Of a stretch of 64,000 nt of DNA, positions 40,981-52,239 are shown piece after piece. The DNA is taken from NCBI GenBank assembly GCA_964019425.1, contig OZ025808.1, positions 620,001-684,000 of the forward strand. Reading direction: 5' to 3'. The position numbers and the translations under genes were made by a program. The stretch is from Flectonema sp. DT1601 (Eukaryota > Euglenozoa > Diplonemea > Diplonemida > Diplonemidae). Below the pieces are notes generated by a model. It had not been told where the DNA came from, made no database searches, and worked only from the letters and a program-made list of their open reading frames with translations. Each line of letters starts with the position of its first letter. The stretch's first letter is position 1.

Positions 40981-42910
40981 CCTTTTTTTTCGTCAATTTT
41001 GTTACACCTCACATGTGGTGAAAGAGTGGCTTCGCTGACTACATAAATGACTCCAATCATCAGAAGGCATTTTATCACATTTTCTGTTCGATTAGAGTTT
41101 TCTTTTTTTTTTTGTCAAAGAAAGACAACAAAATAAAATAACTCCGTGATCTATCACACTACATTAATCAGTTTATAATGATCTTTTTTCTTTTTCGTTT
41201 GTTGAGTGGTTGTAAGAGAGTAAATAGATATTGAGAAAAAGAAAAGAAAAAAAAGGATACTGTTAACCTTGCTCTCTGTTTGCTTTTATTCCTCCCTCTT
41301 CATCTTAATAGTCATCCCTTCCTCTCTCTGGTTAGATGTACGATGTAATTCATATCCTCAGAGGGGATATTTACATTTCTTTATTACAACTTGTATGCAA
41401 CATCACACATGTTGAATGGGTGAAATTATTATTTTATTTTTCTTTGAATACAAACAAAACAATGTAACACGTGTTTTCCTACCCTCGGCAAGCCTGAATG
41501 ATTTAGCTCCCTCTCAGGTTTCTATATTGCGAACCGTAAGGTGGTTGTGGGACATGTTTGTAATAGTTCCTGTTTCACACTGTTTTTATTTTTTTTCTTG
41601 TTGCTTTTTTTTTTTGCGTGGCCCCATCCCACTGAAAAAAAAAAGAGAGGGGGATGTGGGGAAAAAAGAAAAAAAAAAAAATGAATACCATCAACACCTC
41701 AATCGCTTGCAATATTTCGCACGCATTAGTGTTCCAACTCACGCGGCTTTTGAAGTGTTGTTGTTATTTTTCTCAAAGGTTATAGATAACCAACCTTGTT
41801 CCCCATTTGTTCGCTTCTATTATTTTTGTATTTCTTTCCCTTGAGTCTTGCTGTATAATCTCCAATGCGTTGTATAGTTTGGTTGCTTCTTACTTCAAGC
41901 CAATCTGCGTCTCTGCTGTGAAAGTCTCACAGTCGGGAAGTCTGTACGTCACTTAATCTGTCTTATCTATTACAGCAACCGGTAACCCCTATTTAAGTCC
42001 AGAGACTCAGGTCATTTCAATGAGAAAAACGATATCGTTGTTGATATTTTTTTCTCGGTTGAGCATTTGTGCGTCTGGTGTGTAACATGCTGGTTTTTGG
42101 AAATTTTCAAAAAATAAATAAAAATAAGAACGAAGAAGTAGAAAATATTTAATTATCACCAAACAAACAGCAAGCATGCCTAACAGCACCACTGCGATGC
42201 TAAACGTCATGTTTGCTGAAACGTTTTTCGCATTGTATAGAGAATTATCAGAAACGAACTTTCTCCTTGTCCTTATGCCCACTCCGTACAATGTGAAAAC
42301 GTGTAAAGACGAATCGACATACGGGAGTCTTGTGACGTACATGCTACCACCATAAGAAATATATAACGAGGAGGACTAAATCCCAGTTATATTTTCTCTT
42401 AGTGAATGTTTTTCCCTGACTTCTTTTTTTTTTTTTTCGACAGTGTAAAAAACGGAGAATTACATTGCCACGTGTTATTTGATGTAAGTGATTTCTTTCC
42501 TTTTTTTTTTTTCCTTGCAAGAAATTCAAATTCCGACACCTGTCCGTCAACCAATGAAAAGTACAATAATATAGTTTGATAGCATTTTGTATAAAATAGG
42601 GTTCTCTTTTTTTTATTTCTATTCCGAAATCGCAAACGACCTGTATTCGAAAAAGGGGACGGCAAAAAAAAAAAAAAAAAAAAAAAAAAACAAGCTGAAT
42701 TACTGTTTTGTTTTTTTATTTTATTTCCTTTCAAAACTGATTTACTCCTCGCGCCTGTTCTGCGACAGGAATTTTTTGACAGAATCTGAACTTACAAATA
42801 TTCTCAAAATACTGAAACTTTATGTTATAATTAATACAGCGCACACAACAAAAACGATAAGATGATACCGTCATCTTTTTTTTTTTTTTTAGGGAGAGGA
42901 AAAAAAAAAC

Positions 42911-43234
42911 ATGACGTTCGATCCACTTCTCGTCAAACTAACAAGCAACTCATCAATGGAACGAGATGAGGGTGACATGGACTTCACACAGAGATCTAAA
43001 CTGAAGTACGACGGAAATTTAATATGGAGTTTGTCGACAGTCTCCTCAAGCAACATTGGTGGAGCATGGGGATCTGAACATGAAGCTCACCTGTCACCAG
43101 ATAAATCAACATTATTTGTATCTCATACAGAGATTAGTGGCGTTGTATCAACGGGTAGGATTGAAAAGCCTGGGAACAAAGAACAGCACTGCGTTATTAA
43201 ACTTCTTGAAGCCCACCTGGCAAAGGAAGGATAA
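42911..43234 (+). CDS. Small hypothetical protein (107 aa)
   Basis: A single ORF of 107 residues with no family I recognise and no signal peptide or membrane segment. It is hydrophilic, with an acidic patch (MERDEGDMD), a likely beta-rich centre (LKYDGNLIWSLSTVSSS) and a helical end (CVIKLLEAHLAKEG). Support for being real: balanced base composition unlike the flanks, a T tract ending in TAG at 42892 just 18 nt before the ATG, and an A-rich context at the start codon. It ends only 105 nt before the PAP2 gene's ATG, a tight spacing. Confidence 0.55.
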   Translation: MTFDPLLVKLTSNSSMERDEGDMDFTQRSKLKYDGNLIWSLSTVSSSNIGGAWGSEHEAHLSPDKSTLFVSHTEISGVVSTGRIEKPGNKEQHCVIKLLEAHLAKEG

Positions 43235-43339
43235 AAAGGGAAAAAAAATGTATTTAATTAATTCGTTTACACGCCTTTCTTTTGAGACCATTATTTGAGA
43301 TAATTTTATCCTTACATTCTCAGGTTAGAATAGTGAACT

Positions 43340-44026
43340 ATGGCAGCCTACGGATCAATCCTAACTATGACTACGATGATAGCAACTGCGTTTGCGATGT
43401 TGCTCTTCACTGAAGGCGCCATGTCAGAAGAAATCGACTCAGGCAGGTGTCAAGGAGTTGGACTACAGCCGATAATTGATGTGACTATACCACACGCAAT
43501 AACAGGAAGTGAAGTAATTGCTGTGTTCTATTCATTAGTACCGTGGGGTATAGCAGTTCTCGCAATATCACTTACTGTAATGAAGAGAACCAGCAGCTAT
43601 GTTGTAATCCTTGGTTACATGACGTTAGTAATTTGTTTGAATGAGGCTCTTGTGAAACGAAACTTTCCACAACCTCGTCCTGGAGGCAGCTGTATCAGTA
43701 CACCGGGAATGCCATCTTCACACTCGTTGTTGGCTATTGGATCACTTGTTTGGTGCATTCTAGAGATGGGTGAAAGCAAGTCGCTGACTCTGTCCGCTGT
43801 TTTAATGCTTTTAATCACCTTGGCACCAGTTCCACATGCTAGGGTAATATTAAATGATCATTACCCAAAGCAAGCTTTAGCTGGTTCACTCCTCGGCATC
43901 TCTGCTGCCATCACATTTGTTCAAGTCCGCAAGAAGGAATGTTTCTACGGTTGGTGCGAACACCCAATCGCTAAGAAGCTTGGTATCGTAAATGATTTCG
44001 TGACTGGCGGTACTGAAGTTTTTTAA
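43340..44026 (+). CDS. PAP2-family membrane phosphatase, dolichyl-diphosphatase-like
   Basis: A single exon of 228 residues. The PAP2 catalytic motifs are visible. Motif 1 runs from Lys106 to Arg113-Pro114 (KRNFPQPRP). Motif 2 is PSSH with His128 (GMPSSHS). Motif 3 is Arg168 and His174 (HARVILNDHYPKQ). Motif 3 ends in Gln178 rather than the usual Asp, and motif 2 is GMPSSHS. Both are features of dolichyl diphosphatase (DOLPP1/CWH8), which recycles dolichol carrier in the ER lumen for N-glycosylation. Hydrophobic segments lie near 5-25, 57-80, 87-101, 128-142, 150-164 and 178-195. An acceptor-like CATTCTCAG is 16 nt before the ATG. Confidence 0.8.
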   Translation: MAAYGSILTMTTMIATAFAMLLFTEGAMSEEIDSGRCQGVGLQPIIDVTIPHAITGSEVIAVFYSLVPWGIAVLAISLTVMKRTSSYVVILGYMTLVICLNEALVKRNFPQPRPGGSCISTPGMPSSHSLLAIGSLVWCILEMGESKSLTLSAVLMLLITLAPVPHARVILNDHYPKQALAGSLLGISAAITFVQVRKKECFYGWCEHPIAKKLGIVNDFVTGGTEVF

Positions 44027-45984
44027 GCTTAATAACTTGGGCACGAAAGGCAGTCCATCTTTACACATGATGCAGTCAGTTCTGTTGAATACACTTCATC
44101 ACAAAATATTTATTTTCCTTTTGATCTGTTTTGTAAACATCATCGGCATTTATAAAGAAATGCCTACCTGCTAACGACAGGTATCTTTGTGTGACCACGT
44201 TCTCGACCGTACCTTTGCTTTTTGGTATACCGAAAGCTATAGAAGCGCTTTCCATTAAAGGAATTTTAAAAAGAGAAGGAAAAGAAAAGAAGAAAACATA
44301 CTAGCGTTTGAGAAACAATGGACTCAAAAAAAAAAAAAAAGCAATGAGAAAATAAACCCTCATGGGTGTATTCTTAACTTTAATCTGATTGATGCTTGTT
44401 CTCAAGGCTTCGCTCAATGTTTTGTATTTTTTTTTATACCTCTTTTTATAAGTAGTGGCGTGCCAAAAGTCGTAGAAAGGTGGTTTCATCACTTTTTGTT
44501 TATTCGTCCGTAAAGTGGGGGGGGGCAATTTTTTTTTTTTTTTGCATCTTTTTTTTTTCTTTTTCCAGCTTGGACTGCCAACTGGGAAACATTCGCTTCA
44601 AGGCGAGTAACAAAACGTAACATCCGATGGCTTTGCAATATTGCAGACACGACGATGATTATTCCAATTGCCCCCCCACCATTCGCCCCACCATTCTTTC
44701 TAGCTGTTGAAATATTAACAAAACTGAAATATTGTTATCTTTTTTAATTCTAATTATTCAATTCCTTCCCTTGTCAAAAAGAAAAAAAAAAAAAAAAAAA
44801 AAACGAACTCTTGTCTGATCTACTGGTGTTCTTAAAATGGTTATGACTTTGTTGTGATATAACTTCGTGATTTGAACCTCATTAGGACATACCATACGTC
44901 TTATACTATCTCAACGAACGTGACATAGGTAGCTGTCGTTGCCGTTGTACGTCTTCCTTTAGTGTTATTTTTATGTTGCGTGGTTTCTTTTCTTTTTTTT
45001 TAATTGAAATCTGTTATTACACTCTTTTGGCATTGTTCGTACAAACCAGACACCCGTTGTAGGTCTCGTTCCAGCCTTTCACTTAGTGAAAACAATGATT
45101 GTCTTCTCAGATAGACGACCGATCACCTGGCTGCCCGAACTTCAAAATGTGTCTTTGCCATGCAACATCATGTTTATACGCTTGTATTTTTTATTTTACT
45201 CTTGCCTCATTATTAATTTTTAATGATTTTACTTTTGCCCCTTCTTTGTATTATATTACGGGGGCTTTTTTTTTTTTTTTTTTTTTTTTTCGAAGAGAAA
45301 AAAAACAAATAGACTTCCCATCCTGCGCTGCTCAATTCAATATCCTGGTGGGTCTTTTACGTATATTGGACTACCTACCCGTCATTTGTTTGACGCTATC
45401 CACCAGTAGCAAAAAAAAAGAAAAACTCTAACAAGCCGAGGATGGAAAGGAAAACTTCCGTTTCGTGTCGTATGACTGTTCGTATATGATAGTTGTTAAT
45501 ATTGTTTTTCTTCATTGAAAAAAAAAAAAAAAAGAAAACTCGTGCAAATGTTGTTGTCGGATACCTGGCTGTTCTTATTGTCCTTCACTTTGTACCGAAG
45601 GGAATAAAACAGCAGCTCAACGATGACACTAACGTAAACATGCAGCGTTACATAGCGCGGCTGATGTTTATAGCTGTTCTCTCTCTGTAGTTTAAGATGC
45701 TTCCTTCTAGCTAAAGCAATACATGTTGCGAATAATTACGCCTTATTTGAATTGTTCTTTAGCGTCGGGGGAAAAAAAAAATGAAAAATTAGCTGTTCTT
45801 ATCACTCAACTCACGATGCGAATGTGTGATGGAGAGTGTAAAACAGCAATCGTCAGGCAGGACATGTCGCTTCTGTGTGAGCGACGTATGTCCCACTGTC
45901 GGATATTTCAGAATCTGAAACAGCTAACCCGGGAATGAGTTTTCTCTCTTCTTCTTTTTTTTTTTTTTTTTGTTTCCGTTTTCC

Positions 45985-46007
45985 CGTCGGCTGAATCTAA
46001 GCCGACG
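45985..46007. other. Perfect 8-bp hairpin
   Basis: CGTCGGCT and AGCCGACG flank a 7-nt loop, directly after a T-rich tract. Confidence 0.6.
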
Positions 46008-47308
46008 TCCCTACATGCTGAGAGCACCTCAGTCTTCAAATATCCAAACACTAAGTCGTCTGCGGCCGAACAAAAAACCCTTATTTATATTATTGTTCTG
46101 ATATTATTATTATTTTTTTTTTCTCTTATGATAGTTCCCTCTCTTTTGCTCTCCTTTTGTTGATAATACTCCGTTTCTAGAGGGAAAAGAAGGAAAGAAA
46201 AATACGAGGATTGAATTACTCTCTAACCTGAACTGCAACAGCGTCCAGATTCAACCTATAAATGTGTTACAGATATGGTACGTGATAACATAAAACAAAG
46301 AAAGGTAGCGTTATTTCAATCTTTAATTTGATTTCTCTTGCTTCCTTTATTATAGAAACCATATTACTCAGTTTTTTTCATAGTGAAGTAAATTTGATTC
46401 TCACGTATACAATAGCAGGTTTATTACTTATCTTGTGTACACAATCCCTCCCCTACTGACCAAAGTGGCCACGTCTGAGAGAAAGAAGTCCTTCCGGAAT
46501 ATTTTCTCACGAAAAGAATAATGAGAAAGAAAATAAATCAAACAAACTGAAAGCACCTCGTTGTGAACTGTTCGTACAATTGGAACGTGTGATTCACTGC
46601 AGTGACATCACATCAAAGTACTTACAGAGACAACACGGTGATCAGTAAGGTGTCTTGTGATAATAAACCGAAGTATCAACATGGTTGGTATCTCGGTGGT
46701 TAGCGTGCGTTTTGCGACAACACAATTGCTGTGGAATTACATTTTCAAATAATTAGCTGTTCTGATAAGACGAACCTAAAATATGGTCATCGTGATTGTA
46801 GTGCTCGACGATCATAAGCAGGGAACTCAATAAGGGTCACAAAAAGTGACTCAGTCTCTTTCCTGCATCATCCATAACCTGTGGAGTGGTGGATCACACT
46901 TCCTCTCGTCAGTCCCTTCTATTGTCTGTTACTGACTTGCATCAAGCGAAGCACACGTTGAATACGTCTGACGCTGTTGCTTTCTGATGCAAATTGTCTT
47001 TGACTTCCTCCGTCCTGTTGCCGTCCTTTGAGTGTGTCATCATACTTGAGTGGGGCGGTTACTTCACTATAATTGAACTCAGCATCATTGATAATACGCA
47101 TGAGAATAGTACTTTCCTGATCTCATTGAGAAATAAAGAAGTGCCGTCTTAGTCTGAAATTGTGTTTGGTTTTGTTATTTGAACTATTTTTACTTATGCG
47201 ATATGGGACCAGCAAGCAACCCTGCGAAGTGTGCGATACACTTCTCTGGTTAACAGCTGCCTGAATCCGGAAAGAATCATTTTTATTTTCAAATCGTGCA
47301 AAGCTAAA

Positions 47309-47385
47309 GAATGGGCAGCACATACTCCCTTTTAGCTTTCTCAGTTTCAGTCAGTTCACGGTTTTTCGTGTACATATAAACATAT
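47309..47385. repeat. Dispersed repeat R1, copy 2 (shorter)
   Basis: Shares GGGCAGCACA, TTTTAGCTTT, CAGTTTCAGTCAGTTCACGG and TTTTTCGTGTACA with the other two copies; similarity fades after about 77 nt. Confidence 0.65.
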
Positions 47386-47730
47386 TAAGAAGAAAAGAAT
47401 GAAAAAAAAAAAAAAAAAAAAGAATGAGAAGGAATAGATATGTACTCCCGAGAGCGCGAAAAAGATAAAAAAGAAAAAGAAACAAAAGAAAAGGCGGGTG
47501 AGTAATCACGTTCTGGAAAGGAATTAGTTAACTATTTTGATGGTTCAGAACCCGCAAGAAAAATCATTTTGTTAAAACTTTTTGTAATTAACATACGTAT
47601 TAAAAAACTTATTTTATAAACAGGAAACTTGAATCATCCTACTACCCTCTCTCTGTTTGTTAAGGTAAAAACAATAGTAAGAAATGTTCAACAACTCGGG
47701 ACCATAAATATCTCTGATTAGTAGCCATCG

Positions 47731-50700
47731 ATGTTACTATGGAAAACTTGTGGTTATGTGGTGTTCGTATTGCAAGTGTGCACATCGATAATAACCGCCA
47801 CCCTACCATCAGTCGGGGCAAGGCTTGCAACTGGTTTCGTAGTATCAATAATCTTCGCATTCATAATAGCTAAAATAGCGAAGACGTTTTTTTCTGAACC
47901 CCTCTTGGCTGTTGCTGTGTTTGCATCTTCAAATTTAGATAATGCAGAGGCGATAATTGGAGAGCCACCAACTACGAGTTTTAAGGAGATAACAATCTTA
48001 GTAGAGACATTTATTAAATTCATACAAAAACCGACAACAGATTTCGACGTCATCGTACCCAGAGCGCGAGATAACGAATCCAACTCTGAAGCAGTAACGG
48101 ACTTATCGGAAAAGGAAAATCCCTTAGTCAACTCACAGAGAGAAACCACAAGCTCTGGTCAAACATCTGAAAAAGAATCGAATGCTGAAGCAACGAACGT
48201 AGATGCCTCTAAAATTCAAAAAGAATCGGGTATCATATTTCAAAATATTATGAAAAATAAGAAACGAGGAGGTTGGGGAATGTTGAAAAAACGTTTTGTA
48301 AACAACTGGCAAACTGAGATGATGATATTTGTCGCCTTTCGAATATCCTACAAATCAGTTACAAGTGAATCCTGCTGTGCGGACATAACTAAAATTCATA
48401 CATCGATATTTGAAAAGATAAAGGGTGTGAGTCTTAAACATGGTACGAAGTGGGAATGGTCTGGAAACGCAGAGTGTGTACTCTATTGGCAACGAAATTT
48501 AAATATCTCCGTGAATGACATTCTTGATGTTACATTACAATTACGTGATCTCGAACTCCGTAACGTCTCCGCTTTTAAATGGTCTGTAGCCGTAACAGAA
48601 GGAGAATCTCGGTGTGGTAAAATCCGAATTCAAAACTCACCTTCTGACGTCGTATTTTCTGATGCACGAGATCGTGCATTAGCGATGGCTCAGTTTGGAT
48701 TAAGTGTCCAGTCAAGTATACTATGTGAAGATACTGTTGATTTAGGAACCATGGAAGGAATTAAGTCACAATTTATAAAGATGCCCTGTTGGAGCGTATT
48801 ATCGCGAGTTACACCCGCAAAGAAACCCCCCCCCGTGTATGAGAGAGAACGTTCTTTTTTTCGTCAAAGTGTTTGCAGTACATATTCAACAAATTTTGAT
48901 GCGAGCTCAATCGCAACTAGTCGAACCAGACGTACTGAAACTGACTCACCAGAAGGTGAATGGATTATTAACTATTCTCAACTTAGAACTAGTCGTATAT
49001 CAGGCTACAGTGTTATATGGAAAGCTATCGAAGAACAAGATTGGCAACAAGCTGCCGGTGACTTAGCATCTCTCGTTAAGAGAAATCAAGAAGACAAACA
49101 TCTTCGTAATGTTTACAATCACATCTCTGGTGTTTGGAAACAGACCAGAATGTTTCCACTCGCATTTGATAAACAGCTAATAAATATAAGAAAGCCAACA
49201 GACACAGAAATGGGTATTGAGGCAACACTTGACTTCCAACCAGCGATATTAGGAGTCAGTGAAGATCAAAAGAATGCTTCGATCCTTGAATCTTCGATAG
49301 CCAGACAGCCACTGTTGACTGATTATCAAGTTACAGCTGAGCTTTCGGTATTCACAGAACTGTTCACTTATCATATTCAGAGTAACCATGTTGGCTCTAT
49401 GACTGTTGGTCGTACTGCATACGAACATTGTTTCTCTGCAGAGAATGCCGTCGATTGGATGTGTGAACGTTTTGAAATCTCTGTTTCACATGCTGTCCAA
49501 CTGGGAGAGCTTCTTCGAATGAGAGGAACCATATCACATCCGAAGGGAGATAATCACACCTTTAAATATGGAAAGATTGTTTTTAAATTTAGAGACGAAT
49601 CTCTGTGCGCATGCCCTGAAGACGTCTCCTGGGACAAGGTTCGAATCTATACCCTTCTAGCTTCAGCGTTACATATTGAAGAACGCCAACAGGAGTTTGC
49701 AGATATTTCTGGTGTTGCATTTCGTAATAATAAAAAGTTTCTTTCGGTAGAGCAACAGCAAGAAGAAGTCGTAACAGATCGACTCAACAAGGTTTATAAC
49801 CTTTGGTCTGTGCTTCGTCTACTTATAACTATATCCAATGCAATATGCATTGCTTTATTCATAGGATACGATATCGAGTATACGACTCTATTTATGATCC
49901 TTCAATGGTTTTGTGATTGCACACTAATACCAGGTGTGTTAATGGAATACCAACTCTTCTGTGCGAAGATAAAGAAGAGAAAACTCCATTTCAGGGCTAA
50001 GTTGTTAGAGTCTTATAAATTAGGAATAATAATATCGTCGTGTTTTCCTTTGGAATTTGTAGCTTGTCTTGTTATGTTTAGTGATGAACCATTATGGTAT
50101 CCTGGATTGAGAGTGAATAGATTAGCATGTCTTTTGGGATTTGGTGAACTTGCTCACAGCATTCAGGAAGCTTTCTTACCCGGAACGAGTCCGATATTTA
50201 TGCAAATCGGAAAGTTCCTCGTGTTACAGATTCTTGGACTGATGATTGTCTCAAGTATCCTTCACTTTGTGATATTTAAATACGAAGGTGTTGATGAAGC
50301 AACAGAATTCCTACGATGGCCAGAACTACGATACGCTGGGTTATCATTGAGACTCACCGCTTGTTTTGATTGGAGCGCACGTGCTGTTGTTGGCTACGCC
50401 TGTCGATGGCCACAAACTGATACTCAGGTATCAATAGTGTTGGTTGTGCAATTACTTGGACTTGCAGCGTGGACTACAGTTATTGCGTATTCTCATGCTC
50501 TATTGGATGCGTTAAATCCAAGTAAGAGAGCTTATGAAGAACTAGTTGATAATGTTAAAGAATACTGCACCGGGAATAGAGTTCCCATCAATTTCACAGA
50601 AGAAGTCCTGAGCTATATCCGAGTTCTCTGGAACACAAGTAGAATGTACACAACGACACAATACGAATTCTTATTCGATGCGGAGTCTCACAGTGTTGGT

Positions 50701-51456
50701 TCTTCATGGATGCTTCCCGCAGAACTGCGATATGAATTTTTATTTTATTTAAATCTTCATGTTGTTAATCAACTGCCTTGGTTGCAATCTCACGCTAGCA
50801 GCGCTGAGTTTACTTTTGACTTTGTTACGCACTTGAGACAAGAAATCTTTACGATGGGAACAACAGTTGTTCAACACGGTGCTCAGGGTACCTCTTTCTT
50901 TATAATAATGAGAGGGTCTGTAAAGATTTCGTATCCAGACAAGGAGGAGATCATTGGAGAAGGTGATTTCTTTGGTGAGCTTCCGCTTATATTTGATATG
51001 CCAAGTCCAGTAGTGGTGACTTGCTTAGATGTGGTATCCGTTTATGCAATAGCAGGGAGAGCTTTTAATACAGCAATAGAAATTCATTCGAAAAAATTGG
51101 CTCACGTGTTGTCAACTGCTGATAGAAGGCTTTCGTTTTGTATGAATGCTCGCCTATCTCTGGCCTCGTGTACTAGTAGGGCTGGAAGACCGTATTCTCC
51201 CATTCAGATGTCTCCAAGGGCAGATCAAAGGAGACGTCAATCGATATCGAAGTTCCAGGACTACATAAATTCCAATCCTCCTGCTGAAGATAAGAAAAGG
51301 AAAAAGAGCCTCGGTTTTTCAAATATTCTAAGCCTGTCATCCCCGAAGAATCGGAAAGATTTAGAAATAAAAAAAGCTGCTGCTGCAGGGTATCGTCAAA
51401 ACTCGAAAAACAAAATAGAGAGAGAGCGAAAGACATCTGTACGAATCGATGAATAG
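47731..51456 (+). CDS. Cyclic-nucleotide-gated-channel-like protein with pseudo-cyclase and DEP domains (1241 aa)
   Basis: A single exon. Two N-terminal hydrophobic segments lie at about 8-25 and 30-50. Residues about 195-338 resemble a class III nucleotidyl cyclase fold: MMIFVAFRISYKS where FxDIxGFT is expected, HGTKWEWSGNAECVLYW for the second metal-site strand, and GKIRIQNSPSDVVFSDARD near the end. The metal-binding Asp residues are missing, so catalysis is unlikely. Residues 539-620 form a DEP domain (AENAVDWMCERFEIS, LLRMRGTISH). Residues 691-940 hold about six membrane segments and a pore-like loop (SARAVVGYACRWPQTD). Residues 1027-1123 are a cyclic-nucleotide-binding fold (GEGDFFGELPLIFD), but the phosphate-binding Arg is not in its usual place. 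A basic tail follows. Upstream exons cannot be excluded. It probably sits in a membrane and couples a signal to ion flow. Confidence 0.8.
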   Translation: MLLWKTCGYVVFVLQVCTSIITATLPSVGARLATGFVVSIIFAFIIAKIAKTFFSEPLLAVAVFASSNLDNAEAIIGEPPTTSFKEITILVETFIKFIQKPTTDFDVIVPRARDNESNSEAVTDLSEKENPLVNSQRETTSSGQTSEKESNAEATNVDASKIQKESGIIFQNIMKNKKRGGWGMLKKRFVNNWQTEMMIFVAFRISYKSVTSESCCADITKIHTSIFEKIKGVSLKHGTKWEWSGNAECVLYWQRNLNISVNDILDVTLQLRDLELRNVSAFKWSVAVTEGESRCGKIRIQNSPSDVVFSDARDRALAMAQFGLSVQSSILCEDTVDLGTMEGIKSQFIKMPCWSVLSRVTPAKKPPPVYERERSFFRQSVCSTYSTNFDASSIATSRTRRTETDSPEGEWIINYSQLRTSRISGYSVIWKAIEEQDWQQAAGDLASLVKRNQEDKHLRNVYNHISGVWKQTRMFPLAFDKQLINIRKPTDTEMGIEATLDFQPAILGVSEDQKNASILESSIARQPLLTDYQVTAELSVFTELFTYHIQSNHVGSMTVGRTAYEHCFSAENAVDWMCERFEISVSHAVQLGELLRMRGTISHPKGDNHTFKYGKIVFKFRDESLCACPEDVSWDKVRIYTLLASALHIEERQQEFADISGVAFRNNKKFLSVEQQQEEVVTDRLNKVYNLWSVLRLLITISNAICIALFIGYDIEYTTLFMILQWFCDCTLIPGVLMEYQLFCAKIKKRKLHFRAKLLESYKLGIIISSCFPLEFVACLVMFSDEPLWYPGLRVNRLACLLGFGELAHSIQEAFLPGTSPIFMQIGKFLVLQILGLMIVSSILHFVIFKYEGVDEATEFLRWPELRYAGLSLRLTACFDWSARAVVGYACRWPQTDTQVSIVLVVQLLGLAAWTTVIAYSHALLDALNPSKRAYEELVDNVKEYCTGNRVPINFTEEVLSYIRVLWNTSRMYTTTQYEFLFDAESHSVGSSWMLPAELRYEFLFYLNLHVVNQLPWLQSHASSAEFTFDFVTHLRQEIFTMGTTVVQHGAQGTSFFIIMRGSVKISYPDKEEIIGEGDFFGELPLIFDMPSPVVVTCLDVVSVYAIAGRAFNTAIEIHSKKLAHVLSTADRRLSFCMNARLSLASCTSRAGRPYSPIQMSPRADQRRRQSISKFQDYINSNPPAEDKKRKKSLGFSNILSLSSPKNRKDLEIKKAAAAGYRQNSKNKIERERKTSVRIDE

Positions 51457-51653
51457 TAGCGAGGATATGATTGCCCATAATATTAAATTTGCGCTATGTT
51501 TTTTTTTTTTTTTTTTTGTCAATCCCCTTCTCTTCCTGCTGATTCTTTACACCTCCGCAAGAAAGTCGTTTTTTTTTTTTTTTTTTTTGAATTTTTATAA
51601 TTTTGATGCAATTTGATTTCGACAAAAATAATTTCTTGAACACCCACTTCCCA

Positions 51654-51689
<36 letters not shown>

Positions 51690-52239
51690 CGATTTAAAGT
51701 AACTAACAACGATAGCAACTTCAACATAGAATGAAGTCCCTTAGAACTTACTGATGAAGGCCTAAAAAGGGACAAGTAGTATAAGATTAAGGCCTGAAAC
51801 TACTTATTCTATTACCCTTTGATGTTAGGAAACTGCAGAAATGAATACTTTTTTTTTTTTTTATTGATCTCTACTTTTCTTATTCTCACTTTTCTGTTCT
51901 AAAATTAATGATACTAACACCCTAGACTTGAACTGAGTGATTTAGTATTAGGAATTGACTACACAATAGTCACTTTAAATACTTACGTTAGACATCGCCA
52001 TAGTCACTGTGTCTTTAACTGATGTTAAATTATCGTTATATATGTTAAGTTGTTATTGCTTTATGAACTGTTTTCCATAGCCGTTGGTCGAAAATTAAAA
52101 ACCCACGGGAAGTGCGAAATTCACTCTGTTGCTTGGTATGCCTCGAAGTTGGTTTTCACTAGTCTTAAGCGGTAATTACTAAAATAGGCTCAATCTGTTT
52201 TTTTTTTTTTTTTTTTTTTTCTTTTTTTTTGAAACACTT

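Larger units (their letters stand above)
35696..42910. other. 7.2 kb without a convincing gene
   Basis: Long T-rich and A-rich runs alternate with more balanced patches. Contents seen: R2 repeat copies (36145-36290, 38165-38285); a structured GC-balanced patch (36657-36900); a TA run (38929-38940); a roughly 250-nt sequence present twice (40146-40405, 40516-40763) with a CT run between; and an R1 repeat copy (40834-40980). Open frames in T-rich DNA, such as 39192-39653 and 41416-41844, look hydrophobic by composition only. No tRNA, rRNA or transposase was recognised. Confidence 0.5.
44027..47730. other. 3.7 kb without a convincing gene
   Basis: It contains hairpins TACCTG/CAGGTA (44165-44183) and CGTCGGCT/AGCCGACG (45985-46007), long T runs (for example 45267-45290), and an R1 repeat copy (47309-47385). 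A fairly balanced stretch lies at 46440-47300 with no long frame. An ATAAACAG acceptor-like site at 47623 and a TGATTAG at 47720 precede the channel gene. Confidence 0.45.

Noticed and set aside
41416-41844. 142-codon ORF with homopolymer-coded Phe and Lys runs
   Set aside because: Built mostly from T and A runs; no coding-like composition.
46680-46760. TGGTTAGCGTG resembling a tRNA A box
   Set aside because: No T-arm at the right distance and no cloverleaf.
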